A DNA stretch of 64,000 nt from Dipteronia dyeriana (taxonomy: Eukaryota; Streptophyta; Magnoliopsida; Sapindales; Sapindaceae), in assembly GCA_032871835.1 (NCBI GenBank), contig CM065296.1, forward strand, positions 119,484,146 through 119,548,145. Reading direction: 5' to 3'. Below the pieces are notes generated by a model. That model was not told the DNA's origin. It worked only from the letters and a program-made list of their open reading frames with translations, and did no database searches. Every line of letters starts with the position of its first letter. The first letter of the stretch is position 1. A program made the translations under genes and the position numbers. This document shows, piece by piece, positions 24,474 to 36,489 of this stretch.

Positions 24474-24481
24474 TATTTACA
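24474..24481 (+). other. A1 truncated tRNA-Met primer-binding site at the integration junction
   Basis: TGGTATCA matches the first 8 of 13 nt of the site TGGTATCAGAGCC seen intact at 31529-31541. After it the sequence switches to the inverted A2 copy, with a few filler bases between. Confidence 0.8.
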
Positions 24482-24547
24482 TATAGGAATTCAAAGATCA
24501 AATAAGCAAAGCAAATTGCTGTTCACAAATAATAAAATGGTTATTTA

Positions 24548-24635
24548 AGTACGTGGCGTTGTTACACCCAAGTTTATCCTTTACAGTAATAATACTGTTT
24601 TAAAACGGATATGTCAAGGTTTTCCGCCTATATAC
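24548..24635 (-). promoter_or_regulatory. A2 copy of shared leader element
   Basis: Reverse-strand copy of the leader element seen in A1, with the TACTGT/ACAGTA hairpin retained. Confidence 0.7.
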
Positions 24636-25114
24636 TCAGACCAGATGTACTAAATAGCAGTAATAAATCATAAAAGAGACAGAGAAATAGGAGCTTACTT
24701 AATCAAGATATGTCTGACAGCAAGGTTGATATACAGAAATAAGTCTCATACTTTATTTATGTAGTTCAGAAATTTACAGTAGAAGAAGGAGAGGGAATAT
24801 TGATGCTACATAGAGCAATCAGAGAGATAATAGAAAACAAACTAAAACTGAACTTGAAAACCAATGAGCCTTCAGCTCACTTAAATAGATAAAGTTTTAA
24901 CTTAGGTTTAGATATAACCCTAGTTAAAACAACAGCTGAACGACAGCTGGAAAGTTGATAGTCGGTTGGTTCCACAAAGTTGGTCGGATGCATTATTAAA
25001 GATACTTTAACAACTGGCAGATAAGAATTCTCTTGTCTTCTTTTTGCTTTTTTGCTTTTACTTTAATCTTGTCGGAAATCTGCTTTTCTGTCTCGGATCC
25101 TTATCTTGATTTGG

Positions 25115-26456
25115 TTATGGGTCATGTCCAAAGAAAGTTGAGGGGTCTTCACTGTCAAAAGCATAATTGTCTGTATCTTCCTTGTCATTGTCAGAGCCAG
25201 CCTGATCAGAACCAGCTTGAGACATACTAGCCATGGTATTGTTCATTTCTTTGGCTATTCTCATAAGTTCATCAGGGGTGTAGGAAGCAACAATTCTGGC
25301 CTGGTTCTGGGATTTAGCCATTAAAAAGCTAGACTGGTCAGCAACGTTAGTACAAAGTGAGGGATTGTCTGCAAGCCATTTAGAGACTCTGTCTTTTCCA
25401 AGGTTTGCCAAGTTCATACCACTCTACCATTTGATTTTTATCTGTCGGCCAAAATAAGGAACATTTACATTCCCAATAAGCTTGTCTTGGATGGAATACT
25501 CAAGCATGAGTATCCAAGTTAAGTTGAACTGGACAAAGAATATTAATAGATATGGGAAAAATTCCCATTCATCTGGTCTGTCCACATTGGCAATCCAAAA
25601 GGAGTAACCCTCTTTGACTTGAGCAGGAAAAATAAATGAACCAGGAGAGGGAATTTCTCGGGTTTTGTCTGTAAAGGAATTTTGTCCAAGCATCAATATA
25701 GTCCCAATAGGAAAAATCAGAAACATGAAAAATTCTGCTAAAATTCCTTTTTGAGTTAGGGTCAGCACCCCATTGTTCTAAAGTAATAATTTTGCAAATC
25801 TTTATTTTCTAAAAAATCAGTTTTTCTTTGTCAACTTTGTCAAAAACATCAGAAATAAAGATTGAGTCGGTATCAACCAGGATAAATTCATAGAAAATAT
25901 GTCTTTTTGAATAGTCTTCGGGAATCCTTCCAAACAAGGGATTGATAATATCATCCGCTAGTTTTTTAGGTTCCCTAAAATAATGGCCATGCAGAAAATG
26001 TTGTTCCATGGCAAAAAACCTGTCAAAGAAAGGTTTATTGACATATGAGTATGTTGGTTGATTGCCTTTAGGAAAAGTTGGTTGTGAGGCCTGGGCTAAT
26101 ATCTTGTCTTGCTTATTTGAGTGAGGGCTTATTTTTTATGAGACCACAGTTTTGAAAGGGCTGCAATCAATAGCTAAAGGTGAGAAAGTATTTGTCGTGT
26201 GTACTGGGCTTTGACTTGGGCTTCTGCTTGAGGAAGGCCCAGTAAGAGGTAATTGAGGAAAATGAATGGGTAATGCATGTAGTGATTTGGGCTGAGAAAT
26301 GAGAGAAATAGCATACTTGTCTTTATGACTTCCTCTGGGGGAAGTATGATAAGTCGATATTGATAAGTCTGTATTCTTGTCTGATAAGTCAGATCTAATG
26401 GAGCCTCTTCCACAAGGGCTTCGGCCACCACCACGACCTCTGTTTGTACTGGTCAT
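25115..26456 (-). pseudogene. A2 ORF2, function unknown
   Basis: It starts at ATG 26456 with the RG-rich N-terminus and follows the same plan as A1 ORF2. It is broken by a stop near 26136, frameshifts near 25800 and 25420, and an internal deletion near 25640 that removes the MKWWDKFG block. A 15-nt duplication adds a second QAGSD unit near its C-terminus. Confidence 0.7.
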
Positions 26457-27567
26457 TTTTCTCCCTGTAAAAATTCTCTAGTCAGAAAATCTGGGAGACT
26501 ATTTTTTGATCCTTTGATATATTCAATGTCAAAATCAAAAGAAGATAAAAGAGATTGACATCTAGCAAATATTTGTTTAGAGGCAATATTTTTTACATCT
26601 TTTTTCAAAATAAATTTTGCAGACTGACAGTCAACTCTTAAAGTAAATTTTTGATTAATCAAATCATCTTGTAATTTTTGAATGGTCAAAACAATTGCTA
26701 ATATTTCTTTTTTAATGGTAGAATATTTCTTTTGAGTGTCATTCCAAGATCCAGACATATATCTAACTAGACATTCTTTGTCATTAATTTTTTGTTTTAA
26801 AATGCCACCGTATCCAATGTCTGAAGCATCAGTTTCAACAGTCTTTGGAGCAGTGGGATGGAAAATTGTCATACAAGGCAACTTCTTGACATAATTTTTT
26901 ACATGTTGAACAGCTTTAGTATGTTCATCAGTCCAAGGCATAGGATTAGTTTTTAATCTTTGGAAGATGGGTTTACAAATAATACTAAGTTCCTTGTAAA
27001 AATTTGAAATGTAATTCAAACATCCCAAAAATCTTTGCAATTATTTTTTGTCTTTTATTTTATTGGAAAATTTGTCAGCAAAATCTAAACTTCTTTGAAT
27101 AGGAATAATAGTTCCTCTTTTGATATTATGACCTAAAAATCGGATATTGGTCTGGAAATGAGTACTTTTTGGGGTTGAGATTACTAAACCATGATGTTTG
27201 ACAGTTTTTAAAAATGTTTCTAAATGTTTCTAAATGTTTCTAATGCTGGTCAATATTTTTTGAAAATAATAATACATCATCTATGTAAACAATTGAAAAC
27301 TCAGAATAGGATTAAAAATAATATTCATAATACATTACAATTCACTGGGAGCATTTTTGAGCTCAAAAAGCATAACATTCCATTCATATTGTCCAAAAGG
27401 GACTGTAAAAGCTGTTTTATAACGGTTTTTTTCAGCAATCTAGATTTACCAAAATCCTGATTTCATGTCAAATTTCGAAAAAATAATGGAATCATAAAGT
27501 CTTTTTTAATAAATTTGATTTATTAGGCATAGGATACCTAATCCATTGCAAAACATCATTCAAAGAT
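26453..27567 (-). pseudogene. A2 RT core and RNase H
   Basis: The RT core (27567-27041) has stops in the FWQIQI block and a threefold aaatgtttct expansion near 27215-27240. RNase H (27040-26453) is open and ends LPDFLTREFLQGEK, with ETDASDIGYGG near 26835. The last stop overlaps ORF2's ATG. Confidence 0.8.
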
Positions 27568-28711
27568 TTATAATTTATAACTTATAACAAGTCTAGGAAC
27601 TCCTCTTTCTATTTCAGCATTTTTCTGAACATAGAAAGCAGGGCAACTCCAAGACGATTTAGAAGGCCTGATTAATTTTTTGTCAATTAAATCTTGTATT
27701 TCCTTTTTGCAATAATCAATCAAATTAGCAGACATTTGAATAGGTCTTTCTTTGGTAGGAATTCCTTTTTCACTAAAATCTTTGGTATAAGGCAAAGTAA
27801 CAATATGTTTTTTCCGATCCAAAAAAGCATTTGGTATGGAAGAGCAAACTTATTTTTTAATTTTCTCTTTAAAATCTTTTATTTTTTCTTGAAGAACAAG
27901 ATCTTTTAATCTATCCTCTTGTCTTTGAAAAACTAAATCATCTTTTAAAAAATTCAGCTGATTTTGTTTTTCTGGTCAAAGTAGCAATACAATTGTCAAC
28001 TGGTTTTGGGTTTTCTGCAAAAATATTATTATCCCTTAAGACATTTAAATCTCTTACTAAAACAGGGAAAATAAAAGGGAATAGTATTTGTTTTCCTAAA
28101 TATTCTGTGACAATTCCTTTAGAAATGACTTTGAAAGGAGATATCAAATATAAAAAGGGTAGTCCTAATATAACATTTTGAGTAAGAGTTTTGACAACAA
28201 TAAAATCGTTGTTATAGCAAACACCATTGTTGCAAACTTTTGCATTAGTAAGCTTATATTTGATGTCCAATTTAATTTTATTGGCTCCATATAAGGTTTC
28301 TGTGGTGGATTCTAAATATTTCGTGGGAACAAGAGATTCTATAATACAATTTAAGTCAGTTCCTGTGTCAATAAGAGCGGTAGCTCTAATATTGTAATTA
28401 TAAGCAATTCTGATGTCAATTTCCACAAATCATTTTTGTATTCTTATTTCTTGGATTGTATTGATCTGATCTAATCCCAATGGGTTAGGATTTTAATCAT
28501 TTGCGGGTTCTTTATCAGATTCATCTGAACTGTTAAAACTAGCTTGTCTTTCTAGGGGTTTATTATTATTAAACTGTTTTTCCAAACTCTCTTTAATTTG
28601 TAAATCTTGGATTTGAATTTTTGATAATTTTATTTCTTCTTTTATTCCAGCAATTTCTTTTTGTAAATTCGAAATGGTCACTTTTCTATTTTTAGTTTGA
28701 AATTTTCCCAA
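27568..28711 (-). pseudogene. A2 protease and RT N-terminal region
   Basis: It keeps the protease D-T-G triad (IDTGTDLN near 28370) and RT entry block (RLVISYKL). A short insertion near 27580 shifts the frame. This stretch is almost identical to A3 at a constant offset of 6,098 nt, including its stops, although A3 resembles A1 on either side. Confidence 0.75.
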
Positions 28712-28717
28712 AACATT

Positions 28718-29835
28718 TTATTCGAAATCAGGGGTTTCAAAAGGGGCATTTTTAAAGGGTTTTGGTTCATAAGGAACTTTAGTTTGGTTATTGCTAGAAG
28801 TTGGTTCACTAGGTTCACTAGTAATCTTTTGTTGTAATTGTCTTATAAAAAGGGCTTTTTGAATAGGATCTTCAATACTATCAATCATGTTAATCATCAT
28901 TGAATAATCTTGTTTATCTAAAACATTTATTTCTTTACAAAAACAAGGTTGAGTTTCTGGTTCAGTGTCAGAAGAAGAATAAGAAGATGTTTCAGATTCA
29001 GACGATGATTCATTAATAATTAAAACTTCATTATTTGAGGAGGAAGATGTATCGGAGTCAGTGTATAAAACTTGTAATATTTTGTCTTTAATTTGGTCAT
29101 CTAATTCTAAACTATTAATCTTCTTTCTTTGTTCTGGGCATTTATTGGCATAATAACTTTCTTTTCCGCATTTAAAACATTTGTTTGATTTTTTATAGTT
29201 ATTCTTTTTATAATAATTTTTATGAGAAGTATTATAAGGGGTTTTTCTCTTTTTTGAGGATTTTTTAGGAGACCAAATGGTTTCTCCCTTTTTATTAGTT
29301 TTATAATTTTTATTAATCCTGTAAGGATACAGTTTTTTCAGAGAGGGAAGATGATGTTTCCTTTTCTTATGAGTAGGTAATTTATCAAAACCAAATTGTT
29401 CACACCATGACCCTAATTCTTTTCTGGTGTTTCCTTTTCTTTCCAATAAGAGTTTGCATTATCTGGTCTTTGAAAAACTCTAGTTAACAAAATATCTTTA
29501 TACCACTTAAAATAACTTAGTTTTTTGCATTTTAAATTTTGTATTTTTGAAAATTATTTTCCCTGATTGATGTCAGGGTTTCCTACAAAATGCATTAATA
29601 CAGTATAACATAGAACATCTATACCATCTGGTTCAGAGGTAGTAGTAGTAGTTTGTGTAGAAGTTGATTCAAAAGTGGGGCGATCAGTTGTTTGGACAAG
29701 AGTAGAAGTGGTTATAGTCTTGGTGTGACCAATAATAGATCTCTTAGCAAGGTTGTTAAGAGTATGAGTCCACCAACCGAATAATTGTCCTTCAAAACCA
29801 GTAGTTATGGAGGTCACAACATCAGAATGAGTCAT
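28718..29835 (-). pseudogene. A2 capsid and zinc-knuckle region (deleted and damaged)
   Basis: The capsid N-part (GFEGQLFGWWTHTLNNLAKR) is present, but a deletion near 29446 removes roughly 60 codons that A1 and A3 retain. The zinc knuckle reads CFKCGKESYYANKC, with Tyr where the metal-binding His should be. This copy could not make a normal nucleocapsid. Confidence 0.75.
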
Positions 29836-31367
29836 ATTTTTTTTTTTTATATATAAATATACCCAATGGTATGCATTTGTCTAAGAACAGTGATTATCTG
29901 ATATTCTGATAAACCATCAATATTAAACTGATAACAGGCATTACCATTATATGCTCTGTAAGGAACAGTCTCTTCATATTGTAGGTCTGGGGGAGTTGGT
30001 TTCGGATAATAGGGTTTTGTATTTTGAAAATACTGTGTCTTATTATAACTATCTGTTTTTTCATTAGTAGTAATTCTTTGAATATAGTCTTGAAAATCTT
30101 GAAAATCACTCTCAGTATCAGAAGATTCTAGGATATTTTTATCAATAGTTTAGATGTTAGGAGAATGAACACCCAGTATTTGTCTTAGTCTTTCTTCTAA
30201 AGCTTTAAGAAATTCATTTTCATCCACTAAATTGTCAAAACATTTTTCTATTCAGTATGGTCAGGGAATAACAAAGGTTCAGATTTAATAATTTTTTCTT
30301 TTCCCTTATTGGAAGAATTAGAAGTTTCATAGGGAATAAAAACTTGGGGAGGGATGTCTTCTTTAATAGGTGAAGTGTTGGTCTGAGATAAATTAAGGTC
30401 AATTTTTTCTAATTGTTCCCCAATAGAATTAAGAAAGAGATTTGTATAATTTCCTTGTCTCATAACCAGTCCTAATTGATGAGATGATGAGGATGTGGTT
30501 TGGGACATAGGTTCATCAAACAAAATAAAAGGGTTACATTTAGGAGTATTAACTCCTTCTGGAATGTCTTCATTAGGCATATTAATTTCAAACCGTTTTT
30601 CTTCTCCTTTTTTAGTTTTGTAAGTTCTAAGATTTTGTCTATTAATAACCAAACAGTTTTGTTCATAATTTTTTCTATTCACATGCCAATCAAAGAAAGA
30701 AATATTTTGATCTAAATGATTAATGCTTTCCATCCATCTTTTACGAAATTGATCTCTTTTATTCTGTGAATAATTCTTTTCATATTTTTCCCTTAAAGGT
30801 TGATTTTGAGAAGAGTAATAATCTGCTATAAGAAAATCAAAATTATTTTTGCTTATGACATTGATAGTTCTAATAGGAAGTTCAGGTTCTAGGATCTCGG
30901 TTAAAACTTGAGAAGGAGTTGGTGATGTCTGGTCTTAGTTATTGTCATAGGAGTGAATAGGCTGGGCTATTTGTTCTGGGGTTTTTTGAACATGTGTCAC
31001 ATGTGTCTCAGGTTTGGGCCTGGGCCTTCTTCTTCGGTGTACTAAGTTAATAGGTTCAGTGGATTCATCATCAGATTGGTAATTTGGTCCAAGTGATAGA
31101 TTGGTTACCTGTCTAGGTTGTTTTAGGGCTAGACTGGGTATTTGTCTGGCTATATTTTGTCTGGATTGGCTAGAAAGAGAATTTCTAGCAGATTGGAAAT
31201 CATTTAAGGATCTGGAATGATCACTGTCACTTTCTCTAAGAGATAGGCCTATTCTAAATGATATCCTAAGAGTCCCATCCTGTTATGTAACACATATTTG
31301 ATCTTTGATACCAAAACCTATTCATATCATCGGGCTCAATCCCAGGTCTGGAACTACTTGCAGACAT
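29836..31367 (-). pseudogene. A2 polyprotein start and movement/linker remnant
   Basis: The start codon at 31367 lies 162 nt after the primer site. After about 25 codons the sequence jumps to the movement-protein C-terminal region (matching A3 at about 36975 downward), so the 30K-type movement domain is missing. The remaining linker has a Ser/Arg-rich stretch, SINHLDQNISFFDWHVNRK and several stops. Confidence 0.65.
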
Positions 31368-31528
31368 GATAAAGAAAATATATAGTCAAAATACCTAGGT
31401 TTTGACTCACAGCCTGATCAACGGGTCAACAACCTACAGTACTCTAGTAAACGGCAAACACACCCTTAGATCTACTGACTTTTGCATCTAGAAATCTTAA
31501 ACTATAAGTCTTTTTCAACAAGCCTCAA

Positions 31529-31541
31529 GGCTCTGATACCA
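31529..31541 (-). other. Intact tRNA-Met primer-binding site between A3 and A2
   Basis: Reverse complement TGGTATCAGAGCC is a perfect 13-nt match to the 3' end of plant initiator tRNA-Met, the primer used by Caulimoviridae. It marks the head of A2 and the tail of A3, showing that these two copies are head-to-tail with the site present once. Confidence 0.93.
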
Positions 31542-31661
31542 AAACGGAGCAAGACAATATAAGTAAGAATGCACAGTACAATGTATAACAATTCTAAAAA
31601 CATATAGGAATTCAAAGATCAAATAAGCAAAGCAAATCACAAATAATAAAATGGTCCTTTA

Positions 31662-32215
31662 AGTACGTGGCGTTGTTACACCCAAGTTTATCCTTTACAG
31701 TAATAATACTGTTTTAAAACGGATATGTCAAGGTTTCCAGCCTATATACTCAGACCAGATGTACTAAATAGCAGTAATAAATCATAAAAGAGACAGAAAT
31801 ATGAGCTTACTTAATCAAGATATTTCTGACAACAAGGTTGATATACAGAAATAAGTCTCACACTTTATTTATGTAGTTCATAAATTTACAGTAGAAGAAG
31901 GAGAGGGAATATTGATGCTACGCAGAGCAATCAGAGAGATAATAGAAAACAAACTAAAACTGAACTTGGATACAAATGAGCCTTCAGCTCTATTAAATAG
32001 ATAAAGATTTAACTATGGTTTAGATATAAACCCTAGTTAAAACAACAACTCAACTACCACTAGAAGACAGCTGGAAAGTTGGTGGTCGGTTCCTTTAGCA
32101 AAGTTGGTCAGATGCATTATTAAAGATACTTTGGAAGACAGCTGGAAAGTTAGTGGTCGGTTCCTTTAGCAAAGTTGGTCGGATGCATTATTAAAGATAC
32201 TTTAATAGCTGGCAG
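31662..32215 (-). promoter_or_regulatory. A3 promoter, poly(A) and leader region
   Basis: Contains the duplicated CTTTCCAGCTGT-bearing units (about 32215-32060), the TATA-like box (about 31995), AATAAA (reverse strand, about 31866) and the shared leader element (31749-31662) ahead of the primer site. Confidence 0.6.
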
Positions 32216-32365
32216 ATAGATACTTTAATAGTTGGCAGATAAGATTCCTTGTCTTCTTATAATGATTTTCCTTTTGCTTTTACTTTTGCTTTAGTTTTAC
32301 TTTGCTTTGTTGGATGCTTTTATTTTGTCGATGAATCTGCTTTTTGGATTCTTATCTTGATTTGG

Positions 32366-33665
32366 TCATGGGTCATGTCCAAAGAAAGTTGAGGGGTCTT
32401 CACTATCAAAAGCATAATTATCTGTATCCTCTTTGTCATTGTCAGAACCAGCTTGAGACATACTAGCCATGGTGTTCTTCATTGCTTCGGCTATTCTCAT
32501 AAGTTCATCAGGAGTGCAGGCAGCATCAATTCTGGCATGGTTTTGTGATTTGACCATTAAAAAACTAGACTGGTCTGCAACTTTAGTACAAAGTGAGGGA
32601 TTGTCTGCAAGCCATTTAGAGACTCTGTCTTTTCCAAGGTTTGCCAAGTTCAAACCACTCCACCATTTGATATTTATTTGTCGGCCAAAATAAGGAACAT
32701 TTACGTTCCCAATAAGCTTGTCTTGGATGGAATACTCAAGCATGAGTATCCAAGTTAGATTGAACTGGACAAAGAATATTAATAGATCTGGGAAAAATTC
32801 TCATTCATCTGGTCTGTCCACATTAGCAATCCAAAATGAGTAACCTTCTTTGACTTGAGCTGGAAGAAAATCGATGATAGGTTCAAACTTGTCCCACCAT
32901 TTCAGAAACCAAATTGGCAAATCAATTTGAAAGTTTTTATCAAAATAAATGAACCAAGAGAGTGAATTTCCTGGGTTTTACCCATAAAGGAATTTTGTCC
33001 AAGCATCAATATAGTCCCAATAGGAAAATTCAGAAATATGAAAAATTCTGTTAAAATTTCTTTTTGAGTTAGGGTCAGCACCCCATTGTTCTAAAGTAAT
33101 AATTTTGTAAATCTTTATTTTTCTAAAAATCAGTTTTTCTTTATCGACTTTGTCAAAAACATCATAAATAAAAATTGAGTCTGTATCCACCAGGATAAAT
33201 TCATAGAAAATATGTATTTTTGAATAGTCTTCGAGGATCCTTCCAAATAAGGGATTGATAATATCATCCGCTGATTTTTTCGGTTCCTTAAAATAATGGT
33301 CATGCAGGAAATGTTGTTCCATGGCAAAATTGTCATACAAGGCTGGTCAATATTTTTTAAAAATATTAATACATCATCTATGTAAACAATTGAAAACTCA
33401 GAATAGGGATTAAAAATATTATTCATAATACATTACAATTCACTGGGAGCATTTTTGAGCCCAAAAAGCATAACATTCCATTCATATTGTCCAAAAGAGA
33501 CTGTAAAAGCTGTTTTATAACGGTCTTTTTCAGCAATCTAGATTTACCAAAATCCTGATTTCATGTCAAATTTCGAAAAAATAATGGAATCATAAAGTCT
33601 TTTTTAATAAATTTGATTTATTAGGCATAGGATACCTAATCCATTGCAAAACATCATTCAAAGAT
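32366..33665 (-). pseudogene. A3 RT remnant joined by deletion to ORF2 remnant
   Basis: RT sequence runs to the YIDDVLIF block near 33380, then about 15 nt that match the RNase H region (ttgtcatacaaggc), then ORF2 from its AMEQHFLHDHYF block onward. The patchwork indicates a deletion repaired with templated filler. ORF2 is then nearly complete to FFGHDP, with a stop near 32978 and frameshifts. Confidence 0.75.
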
Positions 33666-34809
33666 TTATAATTTATAACTTATAACAAGTCTAGGAACTC
33701 CTCTTTCTATTTCAGCATTTTTCTGAACATAGAAAGCAGGGCAACTCCAAGACGATTTAGAAGGCCTGATTAATTTTTTGTCAATTAAATCTTGTATTTC
33801 CTTTTTGCAATAATCAATCAAATTAGCAGACATTTGAATAGGTCTTTCTTTGGTAGGAATTCCTTTTTCACTAAAATCTTTGGTATAAGGCAAAGTAACA
33901 ATATGTTTTTTCCGATCCAAAAAAGCATTTGGTATGGAAGAGCAAACTTATTTTTTAATTTTCTCTTTAAAATCTTTTATTTTTTCTTGAAGAACAAGAT
34001 CTTTTAATCTATCCTCTTGTCTTTGAAAAACTAAATCATCTTTTAAAAAATTCAGCTGATTTTGTTTTTCTGGTCAAAGTAGCAATACAATTGTCAACTG
34101 GTTTTGGGTTTTCTGCAAAAATATTATTATCCCTTAAGACATTTAAATCTCTTACTAAAACAGGGAAAATAAAAGGGAATAGTATTTGTTTTCCTAAATA
34201 TTCTGTGACAATTCCTTTAGAAATGACTTTGAAAGGAGATATCAAATATAAAAAGGGTAGTCCTAATATAACATTTTGAGTAAGAGTTTTGACAACAATA
34301 AAATCATTGTTATAGCAAACACCATTGTTGCAAACTTTTGCATTAGTAAGCTTATATTTGATGTCCAATTTAATTTTATTGGCTCCATATAAGGTTTCTG
34401 TGGTGGATTCTAAATATTTTGTGGGAACAAGAGATTCTATAATACAATTTAAGTCAGTTCCTGTGTCAATAAGAGCGGTAGCTCTAATATTGTAATTATA
34501 AGCAATTCTGATGTCAATTTCCACAAATCATTTTTGTATTCTTATTTCTTGGATTGTATTGATCTGATCTAATCCCAATGGGTTAGGATTTTAATCATTT
34601 GCGGGTTCTTTATCAGATTCATCTGAACTGTTAAAACTAGCTTGTCTTTCTAGGGGTTTATTATTATTAAACTGTTTTTCCAAACTCTCTTTAATTTGTA
34701 AATCTTGGATTTGAATTTTTGATAATTTTATTTCTTCTTTTATTCCAGCAATTTCTTTTTGTAAATTCGAAATGGTCACTTTTCTATTTTTAGTTTGAAA
34801 TTTTCCCAA
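33666..34809 (-). pseudogene. A3 protease and RT N-terminal region (A2-like tract)
   Basis: D-T-G protease triad present. It has the same short insertion and stops as A2 at 27568-28711. I see only two base differences across the tract (28207/34305 and 28322/34420), both transitions at CpG. Confidence 0.8.
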
Positions 34810-34815
34810 AACATT

Positions 34816-36423
34816 TTATTCGAAATCAGGGGTTTCAAAAGGGGCATTTTTAAAGGGTTTTGGTTCATAAGGAACTTTAGTTTGGTTATTGCTAGAAGTT
34901 GGTTCACTAGGTTCACTAGTAATCTTTTGTGGTAATTGTCTTATAAAAAGGGCTTTTTGAATAGGATCTTTAATACTATCAATCATGCTAATCATTAGGG
35001 AATAATCCTGTTTGTCTAAAACATTTATTCCTTTACAAAAACAAGGTTGAGTTTCTGGTTTAATGTTAGAAGAGGAACAAGAAGATGTTTCAGACTCAGA
35101 CGATGATTCGTTAATAATTAAAACTTCATTATTAGAGGAGGAAGACGTATCAGACTCAGTGTATAAAACTTGTAATATTTTATCTTTAACTTGGTCATCT
35201 AATTCTAGACTATTAATCTTTTTTCTTTGTTCTGGACATTTGTTTGCATAGTGACCTTCTTTTCCACATTTAAAACATTTGTTTGATTTTTTATAATTAT
35301 TCTTTTTATAAGAAGTTTTATGGGAAGTTTTATAAGGGGTTTTTCTCTTTCGTGAGGGTTTTTTAGGAGCCCAAATGGTTTCTCTTTTTTTATTAGCTTT
35401 ATAATTTTTATTAATCCTGTTAGGATACAGTTTTTTCAGAGAGGGAAGATGGTGTTTCCTTTTCTTTTGAGTAGGTAATTTATCAAAACCAAATTGTTCA
35501 CACCATGACCCTAATTCTTTTCTGGTAGTCAATTTTTGTTGTTTAAGCTGGCTTTTGAGTCTAAGATCATTGTATAGTTGAAGAGCTACAACATTAATGG
35601 CAGCAATAATTTCACCATAAGTCCAGGTGTTTAAATCAATTTGGGACCAATCAGTCCATCCCATTTATCTTACCATTTCATCTCTGACTTTATTTGAAAA
35701 TAATTTTGGCAATCCAGAAATAAAAATTTCTTTCCAATAAGAATTTGCATTGTCAGGTCTTTGAAAAACTCTAGTTAGGAAAATATCTTTATACCACTTA
35801 AAATCACTAAGTTTTTTGCATTTTAAATTTTGAATTTTTGAAAATTCTTTTCCTTGATTACTATTGGGGTTTCCTACAAAATGTATTAAAATAGTATAAC
35901 ATAAAACATCTATACCATCTGGTTCAAATGTAATAGTAGTAGTTTGTGTAGAAGTTGATTCAAAAGTAGTAGGGTTATTGGTCTGAACAGGTGTACTAGT
36001 TGTTACCGTTTTAGTGTGGCCTATTATGGATCTCTTGGCCAAATTGCTAAGAGTGTGAGTCCACCGACCAAACAGTTGGCCCTCAAATCCAGTGGTTATC
36101 GAGGTTACAGCATCCGCATGAGTCATATTTTGTTTTTAAATATAAATATATCCAATCGTATGCATTTGTCTTAAGACAGTAATAATCTGGTATTCGGATA
36201 AACCATCAATATTAAACTGATAACAAGCATTTTCAGTATAAGCTCTATAAGGGACAGTTTCCTCATATTGCAAATCTGGGGTAGTAGGTTTTGGATAATA
36301 CGGTTTAGTATTTTGAAAATATTTTGTCTTATTAATAACCAAACAGTTTTGTTCATAATTTTTCCTATTCACATACCAATCAAAGAAAGAAATATTTTGA
36401 TCTAAATGATTAATGTTTTCCAT
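34816..36423 (-). pseudogene. A3 linker remnant, capsid region and zinc knuckle
   Basis: The linker (36423-36136) is internally deleted. The capsid core (36126-34816) is nearly open, with one stop at 35665-35667 between VRDEMVR and MGWTDWS. The knuckle CFKCGKEGHYANKC is intact near 35270-35230. It is closest to A1 in this part. Confidence 0.8.
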
Positions 36424-36489
36424 CCATCTTTTACGAAATTGATCTCTTTTATTCTGTGAATAATTCTTTTCATATTTTTCCCTTAAAGG

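Larger units (their letters stand above)
17632..24481 (+). mobile_element. Endogenous pararetrovirus, lineage A copy 1 (A1)
   Basis: This is an integrated Caulimoviridae copy, with capsid and zinc knuckle, protease, RT, RNase H, a second ORF, then promoter, leader and primer site. There is no integrase and no LTR pair, which separates it from Ty3 elements. The left end falls between the movement and capsid regions. The right end falls inside the tRNA-Met primer site (24474-24481). From 18254 to 22255 everything lies in one frame, broken almost only by nonsense codons (for example near 18695, 19292, 19820, 20036, 20903 and 21485). It is not competent as read. Genus is not assigned; the RT reads like the badna/tungro/caulimovirus side of the family. 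Confidence 0.9.
24482..31541 (-). mobile_element. Endogenous pararetrovirus, lineage A copy 2 (A2), inverted
   Basis: Same virus lineage as A1 on the opposite strand, running from the intact primer site (31541-31529) down to about 24490, 75-80 nt short of its own primer-site position. The leader and first codons (ATG at 31367, MSASSSRPGIEPDD) are present. Most of the movement-protein region is deleted, so the start joins directly to its C-terminal part near 31290. Part of the capsid is also deleted. With A1 it forms an inverted repeat of more than 6 kb centred near 24.45 kb. Confidence 0.88.

Noticed and set aside
31529..31541. tRNA gene
   Set aside because: Only the 13 nt complementary to the tRNA 3' end are present here and at 44374-44386; there is no cloverleaf. 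These are viral primer-binding sites.
33130..33426. A fused RT-ORF2 reading frame in A3
   Set aside because: It is created by the deletion junction and filler, not an evolved gene fusion.
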